The notes under the pieces were generated by a model. It was not told where the DNA came from. It saw only the letters and a program-made list of their open reading frames with translations, and did no database searches. DNA of 62,305 nucleotides. It comes from a virus. The stretch covers positions 1 to 62,305 of the IMG/VR virus record IMGVR_UViG_3300020183_000076. One strand, given 5' to 3'. The position numbers and the translations under genes are program-made. Shown in pieces: positions 13,252 through 21,738 of the stretch (positions within the stretch are counted from its first letter, which is position 1; the number at the start of each line of letters is the position of its first letter).

Positions 13252-13629
13252 CTAATCATGAATAATTTTCCATCTGTCAACGCCTGGAATGAGACCTAAT
13301 TTAGATCCATCATCCCAGGTGACAAATACTGTACCAGTATCATCTATATAATCTATTGTACCAAGATCACCATACTGAAGTTTGGTATATTCATCATTGG
13401 TGCTAATAAGTTGAATTCTTTTACTAAGACAATGAAAAGATTGTTTTTCAATTTCAAATGGGTCCATTGTTACTCTTGCATCATTAAGAATCATTTGATC
13501 AGTTAATTCAGAGTATTTAAGAATCTGCAGACCACCATAGTTCTCATCCATGAATTGCTTGCAATTTTCAAGCGATCCAGAATAAAGAACAAACTGATCT
13601 CCTATGTCAACTACGTAATAAATGCTCAT
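13252..13629 (-). CDS. DUF4314-like domain protein
   Basis: A 125-residue protein. From about residue 68 to the end it carries KRIQLIS...Y-x-x-L-x-x-GDLGTI-DYIDDTGT-x-x-V-x-WDDGS-x-LGLIPG-x-D, matching the DUF4314 pattern, a short SH3-like domain common in phages and plasmids with unknown function. The first half is unrecognised. Its start overlaps the stop of the membrane protein upstream. Confidence 0.75.
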   Translation of the reverse strand: MSIYYVVDIGDQFVLYSGSLENCKQFMDENYGGLQILKYSELTDQMILNDARVTMDPFEIEKQSFHCLSKRIQLISTNDEYTKLQYGDLGTIDYIDDTGTVFVTWDDGSKLGLIPGVDRWKIIHD

Positions 13630-13820
13630 TTCGTGCTAGCTTTATCTGAATTTGTAATCATTCCATTTAAAGAAACTTGCCAAGCCTTTTTGGTTTGTGG
13701 TTTTGTTTGCTTTAAATATTCCTGTTCAGTAGCGGACATTCCATATAAGATTGCTCCTGTGAACGCAATAAGAAAAATTACCGCTCCAAGGCAAAACAAA
13801 GTTGTTTCAGACACAATCAC
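13626..13820 (-). CDS. Single-pass membrane protein, GTG start
   Basis: A 64-residue protein with one transmembrane helix near residues 7-28 (LFCLGAVIFLIAFTGAILYG) and a basic, Gln/Lys-rich cytosol-type tail. GTG start overlaps the previous stop as GTGA. Part of a two-gene membrane pair. Confidence 0.65.
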   Translation of the reverse strand: MIVSETTLFCLGAVIFLIAFTGAILYGMSATEQEYLKQTKPQTKKAWQVSLNGMITNSDKASTK

Positions 13821-14008
13821 CAATCTCTATCTTTAAGCGCTATCATAAAAGAGCCAAGAGCAAGAATAGAAGGTACCCAAATACCAACATATATTCCATT
13901 GAGCTTGTCTAATTCAGTATCACCGCCAAAGAAAAGCGAGATGCTAAGAACAAGACCAATAAAGGCTGATAGGATTGTTGTTGATTTAAGAATTTTTAAT
14001 GGTTTCAT
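13817..14008 (-). CDS. Two-pass small membrane protein
   Basis: A 63-residue protein with two hydrophobic helices (about residues 10-28 and 40-57) separated by a short acidic loop, and a basic N terminus. Its size and topology are compatible with a holin, but nothing in the sequence proves it. Confidence 0.65.
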   Translation of the reverse strand: MKPLKILKSTTILSAFIGLVLSISLFFGGDTELDKLNGIYVGIWVPSILALGSFMIALKDRDW

Positions 14009-14056
14009 AGTTGTATCTTTTCTGTTATTGATTTTATAGGACAGGACACGGAAATA

Positions 14057-14620
14057 TTACTCAGCAGTTTCGTCAATTTCCCCCTCTAAATAGATTTTTA
14101 AATTTTCAATTTCTTGTTGAAGAAGTGTATCAACCGGAGATGGTTTTCCAAACTCATGAGTGTACTCATCAACAAAATTAACTTCAACATAACCGTTCTG
14201 ATAAACCATATCTTTGTCAGTAAAGACATATCTCCAGTAAGTGCCATCTTCACCTTGGTAAGTAATGTAAGAGCCAGGTTCAATGTACCCCGAAAAACAA
14301 GTCAAAAAATAATCTTCGTTACCGATTTTGTCAGAATATATAAGATCAACAAGATTGCCATCTATATCAAGACGATACTCAAATCCAAGCGCAGTAAGGA
14401 TTGCAAACATATCGCTACAAGTTTCTGGGTAGTTATAATCCATCCAAGAGAACCAAACATTTGGATTATAGCGAGTAGTATACTCTTCAGTTTTAGGATG
14501 CCTACCACCTCGCTTTAAATCATCATGATCGTTCAGTTCACACATTCTTTCGTAGACAGAATTAAAATGCTTTTTATCCAAAAAGATTTTAGTTTCAGCT
14601 GTGTTGACATAGTAACCCAT
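14057..14620 (-). CDS. Hypothetical protein
   Basis: A 187-residue acidic, Tyr/Trp-rich protein. A central W-F-S-W-M-D-Y segment is followed by a LxALGFEYR motif, a style seen in phage proteins of unknown function. Strong ribosome site AGAAAGGTAAAAAT. It is the first gene below tRNA-Leu. Confidence 0.7.
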   Translation of the reverse strand: MGYYVNTAETKIFLDKKHFNSVYERMCELNDHDDLKRGGRHPKTEEYTTRYNPNVWFSWMDYNYPETCSDMFAILTALGFEYRLDIDGNLVDLIYSDKIGNEDYFLTCFSGYIEPGSYITYQGEDGTYWRYVFTDKDMVYQNGYVEVNFVDEYTHEFGKPSPVDTLLQQEIENLKIYLEGEIDETAE

Positions 14621-14650
14621 ATTTTTACCTTTCTGTTGTTACTTATGTTG

Positions 14651-14723
14651 TGGGTATAATGGGATTCGAACCCATACTTTAAAGATTTTAAGTCTTTTGC
14701 CTCTGCCGTTGGGCTACATACCC
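14651..14723 (-). tRNA. tRNA-Leu (anticodon UAA), short variable loop
   Basis: A 73-nt cloverleaf: acceptor GGGTATG/TATACCC (with a G-U pair), D arm GCC...GGC, anticodon arm AAAGA-CTTAAAA-TCTTT with anticodon UAA, T arm ATGGG-TTCGAAT-CCCAT, discriminator A. The variable loop is only about five bases, whereas bacterial tRNA-Leu normally has a long variable arm. It should read UUA. Confidence 0.88.
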
Positions 14724-14737
14724 GTTTTAACTTTTAC

Positions 14738-15178
14738 TTACAAGATTGTATCCCGGCCAGTATAGTTAAAAAATTGTTCTGTGTAGTTTTCCCATCCAGT
14801 TTGATGGACTTTGTTATGACAATTCATACAAAGCAAAATTAGGTTTGAATCATCATCATCGCCACCATTTGCAACAGGTATTATGTGATGAACTTGAAAC
14901 CTAGAATAACCAGATTTAGTCAAGCAACTTTGACAAACATTATTGTCACGAACCTTGATTCTTTCTCTGGTTATTGGATCAACACCATGTCTAAAAGTAC
15001 CCTTTTTGATTTTCTTTTGTGCTTTTTTATAATTGGAATGTTTAACTTTATTATCAATTGTAATTTTGCACAAGTCATTACCACACCATCTTTTATTTCT
15101 ATAAAAAACTGTTTTGTTAGCAAAAAACTTGTTATTACAACCAGCACAAATTACTTTACGCTGAATCTCCATGTTCAT
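14738..15178 (-). CDS. HNH endonuclease
   Basis: A 146-residue protein. Residues about 7-40 hold an N-terminal CAGC...C-x-x-x-x-C zinc site. The HNH core follows near 85-125: CQSC, F-QVHHI-x-P, NGG-x-D-D-x-x-N-L-x-LLC-x-x-CHN, with the second CxxC of the zinc-bound HNH fold. Probably a mobile (homing-type) or packaging-associated nuclease; the former fits its position beside tRNA-Leu. Start set at MNMEIQ; nine upstream codons overlap the neighbour. Confidence 0.85.
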   Translation of the reverse strand: MNMEIQRKVICAGCNNKFFANKTVFYRNKRWCGNDLCKITIDNKVKHSNYKKAQKKIKKGTFRHGVDPITRERIKVRDNNVCQSCLTKSGYSRFQVHHIIPVANGGDDDDSNLILLCMNCHNKVHQTGWENYTEQFFNYTGRDTIL

Positions 15179-15539
15179 TCTTGTTGATGTCAATTTTGTA
15201 CTCATCGCCTATGCTGACTTTACTAATCAAAGTTTCATAATCATGAAGATCCTCAATAGATAAATTGTGATGATTTAATTCATTAAATAAATTAATATTC
15301 TTTACAATTTCTCTATAGGTAGAAGAGTTTGGATTATAAAAATATTCTTTTGATAACCCTGGTGATTTGCTTCTTGTTGAATATTCAAAAATTCTTGCAA
15401 ACCAGTTTGTTGGCTTAAAACCGTGAACTCTTTCACATATTCTATTAGCTTTAGAAACTGCCTCTGCTACAGATGAAACATCTTCTATTATTACTGGAAA
15501 ACGAAACTCCACTACAAAATAATTTTCATATTTTGGCAT
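15156..15539 (-). CDS. Hypothetical protein
   Basis: A 127-residue protein with no recognised domain. ATG overlaps the stop of the membrane peptide upstream (TAATG), and its end overlaps the HNH gene. Confidence 0.65.
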   Translation of the reverse strand: MPKYENYFVVEFRFPVIIEDVSSVAEAVSKANRICERVHGFKPTNWFARIFEYSTRSKSPGLSKEYFYNPNSSTYREIVKNINLFNELNHHNLSIEDLHDYETLISKVSIGDEYKIDINKNEHGDSA

Positions 15540-15655
15540 TATTTACCGCTTATCGCAAACATAAATAAAGCAAGGAATACAATAATTGCTATTGGGAACA
15601 ATATTATTATTGCACAAACAGTAAAAATTTTGCTTAGCGTTGATACTTGTAGCAT
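15539..15655 (-). CDS. 38-residue membrane peptide
   Basis: MLQVSTLSK then a continuous hydrophobic stretch of about 25 residues ending SGK. A perfect AAGGAGGT ribosome site lies 6 nt before ATG, one of the strongest in the window, so expression is likely. A single transmembrane helix; function unknown. Confidence 0.7.
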   Translation of the reverse strand: MLQVSTLSKIFTVCAIIILFPIAIIVFLALFMFAISGK

Positions 15656-15729
15656 TTTCAACCTCCTTATAGGTTGTGAAATGCTACCATAGTTGAGTCT
15701 TATTAACTTTGATTCCTGAGTAAAATTTG

Positions 15730-17214
15730 TCAGTTTCCTTCCTTGTTAGAGAGCCAAAGTCTGTAGATCAATTCACCAATTCTATCGTCTGCTAAATTTC
15801 TAAACATCCTGCCCTCGTAATTTCCATCACCAATGCTGGATGTAAAATGATCCCATTCGTGGACAATAACTGCAATAATTTCTTGGATAGAAGAATTCTC
15901 AACATCTGTGTTGAGAAAAATTAACTTCTCTTTCTTTCCAGTTTCATCATTTTGAATACAGGTTGTCATACCTAGAGCCATAGACTCTTGTTCTTCATCT
16001 ACAAAGGTGCAAATAGAAGGAAGAATTGTTTCAAACTGCTCTCCGTAAATTTCTTGTAAAATATTTGCAGCCTGTGCAATTTGTGGATAAGAAGCAAAAC
16101 CTTTTGACCACTTATAAATAAAGCTTTCGTCAAAAAGATTTTTTGCTGTTGGAATGCCAGTCTTTTCCAAGAAGTTATATGCAGATTCTGTATAAACAAC
16201 CGCTGGGGAGTAGCCTTTTGACCTAATAAACTCACAATGGTTAATTGTAGCCAACTCTTCTGAGGTTATGACAGATTTGCCATGAGTGCTTTCAAAACAA
16301 CTATTCCAAATATTGCTTTTGGAGTCATTAAAACCATTCCAAACTGCACTACCCGCAACAACAACATAGTTTGGAATATTGACTAATTCGTAATAAGTCT
16401 CCACATCATCTGGATTCTCAACAAACAAATCAAGGACTCTCTGAATATGCTCAGAATCTTTAAGATTGGCGAGAGTTCTCATAATTGAAACATTCATGTC
16501 ATACTCAGAGTTGACTTTGCGCTCTTCATTAAGTTTAAGATTATCTAATTCGTAATCAAAAATACCTTGTAATGGAGCACCTGACCAAGCAGCAGCTGTA
16601 TTTGCAGAAGAATAAACCAACATGCCCTTACAATAAACTCTTATTGAATCATCCAATGGTTCATAGAGTTTAATTTTATGACCTTGCCAGTAATCTTCGT
16701 AAATAGGCGTTCTATTCACCGAAAAATAACGGTCAAAATTATGGTGGATTTCCAGCATTTCAAGTGTTGCTCCAATAAAAACAGAAAACTCACCAGGAAT
16801 TGAATTAATTTGATCATCATTAACCAAACAAACTGTCCAATCAGTATTGGACAATTTGGATTCGTCTATTGCATTGGCGATAACTTCTCGGTAAATCTGA
16901 TATTCAGTTTCCCAAGAAAGAGAACCCGCTTCCACAGTAAAAGAAGAAGGCTTTTCATAATTTTCATATTCATAGTAAATAGACGGGATACCATCCTCGT
17001 CTTTTACTGTATAGCGCAAAATATACGGCCCCTTATCATCAGAGCCAGTAAAGACAAAAGGAATGCCTTTCCTAAGTGCTGAAATTGGAGCAAACTTAAT
17101 ACCTGAACCAAATTGACCAATTGTTGAGGCATCATCTCTTTTAGTAGAAAAACCAAGTTTCTCCAACTTCAAACGATTAACATTTTGACATTGATTTGTA
17201 ATTTTAATATACAT
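15730..17214 (-). CDS. GHKL-ATPase-like protein with HExxH motif
   Basis: A 494-residue protein. The N terminus carries GQFGSGIK-x-A near residues 33-41, like the GxFGxGxK lid motif of GHKL ATPases, and REVIANAIDE near 110, like their Asn-containing helix but displaced. Near residue 454 an HEWDH motif (HExxH) is followed by a downstream Asp-rich segment, as in zinc metallopeptidases. I infer an ATP-binding, possibly proteolytic protein; both assignments are motif-level only. A GAAA-capped 12-bp hairpin lies in its leader. Confidence 0.6.
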   Translation of the reverse strand: MYIKITNQCQNVNRLKLEKLGFSTKRDDASTIGQFGSGIKFAPISALRKGIPFVFTGSDDKGPYILRYTVKDEDGIPSIYYEYENYEKPSSFTVEAGSLSWETEYQIYREVIANAIDESKLSNTDWTVCLVNDDQINSIPGEFSVFIGATLEMLEIHHNFDRYFSVNRTPIYEDYWQGHKIKLYEPLDDSIRVYCKGMLVYSSANTAAAWSGAPLQGIFDYELDNLKLNEERKVNSEYDMNVSIMRTLANLKDSEHIQRVLDLFVENPDDVETYYELVNIPNYVVVAGSAVWNGFNDSKSNIWNSCFESTHGKSVITSEELATINHCEFIRSKGYSPAVVYTESAYNFLEKTGIPTAKNLFDESFIYKWSKGFASYPQIAQAANILQEIYGEQFETILPSICTFVDEEQESMALGMTTCIQNDETGKKEKLIFLNTDVENSSIQEIIAVIVHEWDHFTSSIGDGNYEGRMFRNLADDRIGELIYRLWLSNKEGN

Positions 17215-17237
17215 ATGATATTACCTTTCATTACGAC

Positions 17238-17265
17238 GCGGGGAGGCAGTTTCCTGCCTCCCCGC
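17238..17265 (-). promoter_or_regulatory. GC-rich GAAA-capped hairpin in leader
   Basis: A perfect 12-bp stem GCGGGGAGGCAG with its complement, loop GAAA on the minus strand. It ends 23 nt before the start of the GHKL-like gene. There is no T-run, so an mRNA processing, stability or attenuator role is more likely than termination. Confidence 0.6.
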
Positions 17266-17286
17266 ATCATTGTTATTGTTTGTAAA

Positions 17287-17808
17287 TTAAATTATTGCTT
17301 CTGGATTATTGCCAAGAGCAGGATTATTTGCAGGAACAGCGAGACCAAAAGACTCCGCGATCATCTCTTGTAAAATTGGCTTGATCTTATCCTTCAAGTT
17401 TTTGAACTCTTGATCAAGAACAAGTTTAACCGAATCACTGATTTCTGTTTTGACAAGATAAGACAACTCCGCCTTAGTAAGCGAGGTCAAGTTTATCCTT
17501 GATTCATCAACGAGATATTTGAAACCCGACTCAATAGCCTCAGTAAAAGCTTCGCCAGTACGACAAGCATTTCCTGGGCTATACATTTCCAACAGCCTCC
17601 GTGCTTCGTAAAGATAATCAACATCAAGATCGTTTGAATAATCTGATATATCAAAATTATTACGGAACCAAGACTCAATGTAACTGTCAAGGTTTGATTC
17701 AACCCAGTTTTCAATTTCGCTGTGGTTGCTATCTGTTTCAAAGATCTTGGTAGCAAGATCATCAATGTCAACATCAATAGTTAACTTTGCGTTGGTTGTA
17801 ATTTCCAT
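17287..17808 (-). CDS. Hypothetical acidic protein
   Basis: A 173-residue acidic, helical protein; the C terminus is Asn/Pro/Ala-rich (PANNPALGNNP). No recognised domain. It shares its first base with the stop region of the next-upstream gene, so coupling is likely. Confidence 0.7.
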   Translation of the reverse strand: MEITTNAKLTIDVDIDDLATKIFETDSNHSEIENWVESNLDSYIESWFRNNFDISDYSNDLDVDYLYEARRLLEMYSPGNACRTGEAFTEAIESGFKYLVDESRINLTSLTKAELSYLVKTEISDSVKLVLDQEFKNLKDKIKPILQEMIAESFGLAVPANNPALGNNPEAII

Positions 17809-18158
17809 TACAGGTATCCTTGTTCTAATAATGATTCACACCAGTTATAGAGAGGTGATGTTTCTGATATTTTTCTTTTAGCATGATCAAACCAATCTGA
17901 AAAATGATAGTACATTTCTAAAATTTCTGAATCATCACACCAAACTTCTACCCAATCTGCTGGGCCACCAGTTGACAATAGAATTGTAATTACTTTTTTT
18001 GAATTAATATCTAGTGGCAAACTGTTAAGTTCATCCAAAGCATCTTCATCATCTTTTTTTAGCCAGCGCTCAGATAACTCTTCAATTTGAGTTTCTCTTT
18101 CAGCAAGCTCATCGTAAATACGAGCAGCACAACTTGCTTTTTCTTCAGTCACGATCAT
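17808..18158 (-). CDS. Hypothetical protein
   Basis: A 116-residue acidic protein. The middle (KVITILLSTGGPADWVEV) resembles a short beta-sheet protein seen in some phages. Overlaps both neighbours. Confidence 0.65.
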   Translation of the reverse strand: MIVTEEKASCAARIYDELAERETQIEELSERWLKKDDEDALDELNSLPLDINSKKVITILLSTGGPADWVEVWCDDSEILEMYYHFSDWFDHAKRKISETSPLYNWCESLLEQGYL

Positions 18159-18522
18159 CTATCCAATCTTGATATTCTTCACCACATTGATCACACTGCC
18201 ACCAGATTTCTCCACGATAAGATTGTTTTTCTGCACCAATGTTATTGCAAGTATATGAAATAATAGTTGGCTCTCCTTTGGTTGCATTAATAATCTCATT
18301 TCTTAATCTAGCTAAATGAGAAGCGAGATTTTTAGATATAATTTCATATCTAACTTCATCTGTATATGATGATAGAAAGTATTCAATCTTTTTAAAAACA
18401 TCCAATGGCAATTGTACTTCCTGAATTTGATTTTTACAAATCCAACTGTCGTCATACCATTCTGCATCGGGTCCAGCAATCTCATATTCATTGCCAGTAA
18501 CACCTGGCGGATAGTTACTCAT
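18145..18522 (-). CDS. Zinc-ribbon-containing hypothetical protein
   Basis: A 125-residue protein ending in WWQCDQCGEEY, a single CxxC knuckle, with an earlier Cys near residue 92. Start at ATG (MSNYPP) just after the ParB-like gene's stop. Confidence 0.65.
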   Translation of the reverse strand: MSNYPPGVTGNEYEIAGPDAEWYDDSWICKNQIQEVQLPLDVFKKIEYFLSSYTDEVRYEIISKNLASHLARLRNEIINATKGEPTIISYTCNNIGAEKQSYRGEIWWQCDQCGEEYQDWIDDRD

Positions 18523-18524
18523 AT

Positions 18525-19442
18525 TCACCACAAAATCTTTTCATCAAGGCGATTGGTCTTTAACTTCTTGTTGTAATCACGAATTGCAACGATTGCCATT
18601 CCAATAGAACGATCTTTCACCTTAAGCTGATTTGAAACAATAGAGCCACTGTTTGACCAATGACTAATGCTTCCAAACAACTTCAAAGCATTAATCAGTC
18701 TATTCCTATCCATATTGGGATAAATGCTAACCATATTGGAAACAGAAACAAGAGCAAAATCAGTAAACGATGAGGAATGATTGCCAAAAGCAAGTTTTAG
18801 AATTTCAATTGTCTTATCAACATTTGTAGAGCCGTTTTTCTTATACAAATTACTGACAGTGCCAACTGCTCTAATAAGGTTAGCACCTGCCTGATTTGAA
18901 GTAGAAAGATTGTGCTTTTTGAAAATCTTATCAATTTCAACTGCGCTTGAATCATGTGCAACAACTTTTGCCTTAAACAAATCTTGTGTCTTTGGCTTGG
19001 TCCGATTGTCATTGATCAAGTTAAAAAGATTTGCTTCCTCAGGGATAGTGAGTCCGAAATAAACTAGGCAATCAACAAATTGGTCGTCAAGCTTCATCAT
19101 TCTCATTGCAGCAATGCGATGGCCACCGTCAAGAATAACGATAGTGCCATCTTCTCTAGCTGAGCAAATGATAACACCAAGGGCACCCTTATCAAAATTC
19201 TTGACAATCTTGTTAACTTTTGTTTCATTGGGATATCTCTGGTATGAAAGATCCAAAACAAGATCTTTCACCAAAATCTCTGAAGAGAGAGTGGACTCAT
19301 TTCCAATAGATTTGCTCCGGTTAATGACAGTATTGGTTTTTTGTCTGATAACCGGAACAATGAGGTTTGCATTCACTTCTTTCGGTGTTGTTGTGTTGTC
19401 AAAGGACAACTCTTGGTTTTTATTTGCCTTTTTGGTAGCCAT
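18525..19442 (-). CDS. ParB-like nuclease-fold protein
   Basis: A 305-residue protein. Residues about 55-140 form a ParB/sulfiredoxin-type N-terminal domain: V-x-D-LSYQR, then ILDGGHRIAAM carrying the GxHR box. The C-terminal part is helical and unrecognised. Proteins of this kind act as DNA-binding partition factors, nucleases or CTP-dependent switches; no ParA partner is present here, so partition is unlikely. Strong GGAGGCTAAT ribosome site. Confidence 0.75.
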   Translation of the reverse strand: MATKKANKNQELSFDNTTTPKEVNANLIVPVIRQKTNTVINRSKSIGNESTLSSEILVKDLVLDLSYQRYPNETKVNKIVKNFDKGALGVIICSAREDGTIVILDGGHRIAAMRMMKLDDQFVDCLVYFGLTIPEEANLFNLINDNRTKPKTQDLFKAKVVAHDSSAVEIDKIFKKHNLSTSNQAGANLIRAVGTVSNLYKKNGSTNVDKTIEILKLAFGNHSSSFTDFALVSVSNMVSIYPNMDRNRLINALKLFGSISHWSNSGSIVSNQLKVKDRSIGMAIVAIRDYNKKLKTNRLDEKILW

Positions 19443-19443
19443 A

Positions 19444-19776
19444 TTAGCCTCCGTGATTTTTGATTAGGATTTGTGCTTTGATTGATTTGATTTCTTTATT
19501 CACCAGCATTTTGCAGAGATCAATGCTGAACTCTTCTACTGGATAAAGATTTGTTAATGCGTAGCGTTCTTTAGTAGAGAATGAACCCCAAATACCGAAT
19601 GCCTCATCGTTCTCAATTGCATAATGCAAACACTCTGCAGCAACTTGACACTTACTACAAAACATTTTTGCCATTGCTTCATTCTTTCGGTTCAGTTTGC
19701 TGTCGCCAGTTTCTGAATAGAAAAAAAGAATATTAGTGCTTTTACATTCTGCTCTATCTTGCCATTGGTCAGTCAA
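19444..19776 (-). CDS. WhiB-family iron-sulfur protein 1
   Basis: A 110-residue protein from a TTG start placed 5 nt after GGAGA. Cys at 11, 40, 43 (C-x-x-C) and 49 match the four cluster ligands of WhiB proteins, followed by the GIWG turn. The family is restricted to actinobacteria and their phages and modulates sigma factor activity. The insertion between the first two Cys is somewhat long. Likely a phage transcription modulator. Confidence 0.88.
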   Translation of the reverse strand: MTDQWQDRAECKSTNILFFYSETGDSKLNRKNEAMAKMFCSKCQVAAECLHYAIENDEAFGIWGSFSTKERYALTNLYPVEEFSIDLCKMLVNKEIKSIKAQILIKNHGG

Positions 19777-20116
19777 TATTGTCTCCAATCATTGGTCTAA
19801 TTATTACATTGTCAAAATAATTAAAATACGATTCTTTGTTATCACAGGTCATAAGCAAAGCAAAAACATGTGAAACAAGACCCATAATGATATTCAATGC
19901 CTCCTCGTTTGAATCGTTAAACTCAAGACCAGTCATGTTGAAAATTTTCATCATCAGATGATGACCACCTTTTAGAGTGGAATCATAATCAATATTTTTC
20001 AACGCATTAGTGATCATCATAAGCGATGAGGGAAAATTACCCATATCCACTTTTTCGTCAAAGAACCTGTTTTGATAAAATAAACCGTCTTCCTCAAAAT
20101 CTTCAAAATTAAACAT
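19769..20116 (-). CDS. Hypothetical protein
   Basis: A 115-residue helical protein starting MFNFEDF immediately after the previous stop. The longer hydrophobic frame upstream is out-of-frame overlap. No recognised domain. Confidence 0.65.
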   Translation of the reverse strand: MFNFEDFEEDGLFYQNRFFDEKVDMGNFPSSLMMITNALKNIDYDSTLKGGHHLMMKIFNMTGLEFNDSNEEALNIIMGLVSHVFALLMTCDNKESYFNYFDNVIIRPMIGDNID

Positions 20117-20117
20117 T

Positions 20118-20552
20118 TTATAAAAGCAAATTTCTAATAGCATCCTTAAGAGGACCAGTTGCATTATCATGATCAAAAAGAAGATTGTCGGGGTCGTCAG
20201 AAAACTCAATAACACTCGCAATATCTTTATCATTCACATCAACAGTTATAATCAATCTGACCCTTCGTCTTTGAGGGTCAACAGATGGTCTATTTTTAAC
20301 CTCACCATTTTCATCTAAAGGTGCTGCCCAACCAGTTGTGATAACTGCATAATAATCATAATTACTGATATTCATAATTCGATCTTGTTGGAGGTTATCA
20401 ATCATTGAATAAATGTCAGGATGTTGAGCCAATTTTTTAAATGTAAGTCCATCATCAAGATACGTAATGCCGTAAAATTCAGCTGCTTCCATTTTTTCTT
20501 TACTTGGCAAAACGCCATGGATTTCTGTAAGAATTTTTTCATTAATAGTCAT
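20118..20552 (-). CDS. Hypothetical protein
   Basis: A 144-residue protein, alpha/beta, with a basic strand (PQRRRVRLIITVDV). Ribosome site GGAAATAAAACA. No recognised domain. Confidence 0.65.
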   Translation of the reverse strand: MTINEKILTEIHGVLPSKEKMEAAEFYGITYLDDGLTFKKLAQHPDIYSMIDNLQQDRIMNISNYDYYAVITTGWAAPLDENGEVKNRPSVDPQRRRVRLIITVDVNDKDIASVIEFSDDPDNLLFDHDNATGPLKDAIRNLLL

Positions 20553-20564
20553 TGTTTTATTTCC

Positions 20565-21101
20565 TTAGTTGTTTCCAATGTACTCTTCATATAGATGTTG
20601 TTCATCAAAATACTTGCTTATTAGATCTCCCGACTCTGATTGTTGCTTTTCTCCTTTTGCCCAAACATCTGAACCACAAAACCCCATACCTGGCTCTTCG
20701 TAATAAAGGCAAAACAATAAATTTGGATAGTCTTGGCTAATTTTATCAAATGCTTCAATAGGCGGTGCCCAAGGAGTATCAAAATTAAAAGCAATTACTG
20801 ATGTTCCATCACCATTGTTGGTATAATCTTGACCTACAGATAAATCAGATTCTGGCCACTTACAGCCCCATTTAGCAATTCTCCAGTCATACCAGCTTTT
20901 GTATCCATAATTTGTTAGATTGTCAAGTTGTTTTTCGTCTGGAATTATTGAGGCATCACCTATCATCAATTCTATAGGGGTCGGATAAAGGGATTCTAAA
21001 AGCATATAGTCATCTTCCCCAATCCTAATGACATCCAAAATATTTTGCATATCATCATCTGGTCCATAAATGGACAAGTGATTTTCACACCAATTCGGCA
21101 T
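20565..21101 (-). CDS. YubB/Api92-like ferredoxin-fold protein
   Basis: A 178-residue protein starting MPNWCEN, the hallmark opening of YubB-like (DUF1281) proteins of phages and plasmids. Later segments agree with the family: KWG-x-KW...D, then FDTPWAPP and a C-terminal acidic part. Function unknown in the family. The start is inside the end of the upstream gene. Confidence 0.8.
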   Translation of the reverse strand: MPNWCENHLSIYGPDDDMQNILDVIRIGEDDYMLLESLYPTPIELMIGDASIIPDEKQLDNLTNYGYKSWYDWRIAKWGCKWPESDLSVGQDYTNNGDGTSVIAFNFDTPWAPPIEAFDKISQDYPNLLFCLYYEEPGMGFCGSDVWAKGEKQQSESGDLISKYFDEQHLYEEYIGNN

Positions 21102-21660
21102 CGTCATCCTCACACTCTTCGTCATCCACATACTCTTCATGAAGTTTTAGGTCACCATTTGCAATTCTTCTCAGAACGCTAGCCACCATAATATTAGGCA
21201 AATCCCAAGTTTCTGGATGATCTCTGTCATAATCAAATTCATATTCATGTGCAACTTCATCCCAAATTGAACCCTCTTCGCAAAAGAAAAGTCTTTTTGA
21301 TTCAAGCCAGGATAGATCAAGAATTTCTGATGCTTCAGTCTGAACCTGACCAAATTTCCTATCCTTGTCTTGCAGCCAAGCATTAAACACAGCCCAACCA
21401 GCAATACATGCCGTAGTATCACACTTCAAGCTATTCTGGAAATCTTGATCAACAATATCCTCCATGTTTAGCCAAGAAGAATAAGTGGAGACATTTACTT
21501 TATCACCTGGACCGAAACCTAAACCTTCCATTTCATATTGAGCATCATCGTCAAGATCGTCAAATTCAGTATTTCTACCAAACCAACTTCCCATATGAAA
21601 ACTCTTTGCATCTGATCTTTGAATCAGATCTGCAATTTCAAGCATTGCTTTTTTGTTCAT
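21085..21660 (-). CDS. Paralogue family B member
   Basis: A 191-residue protein homologous to the one at 9345: FHMGSWFGR, C-DTTAC-IAGWA, FFCEEGS-x-WD and ASVLRRIANGD in the same order. An acidic C-terminal tail overlaps the next gene. Function unknown. Ribosome site GAAAGAAAAAACA. Confidence 0.75.
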   Translation of the reverse strand: MNKKAMLEIADLIQRSDAKSFHMGSWFGRNTEFDDLDDDAQYEMEGLGFGPGDKVNVSTYSSWLNMEDIVDQDFQNSLKCDTTACIAGWAVFNAWLQDKDRKFGQVQTEASEILDLSWLESKRLFFCEEGSIWDEVAHEYEFDYDRDHPETWDLPNIMVASVLRRIANGDLKLHEEYVDDEECEDDDAELV

Positions 21661-21738
21661 TGTTTTTTCTTTCTTTGATAATTATTTTTATAAGTTAAAT
21701 TATTTTTTAATTGTAAGTATGTTTATTTATTTTTGATC

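Noticed and set aside
18525-19442. Plasmid-style partition locus
   Set aside because: The ParB-like fold is there, but no ParA ATPase or centromere-like repeats are nearby.
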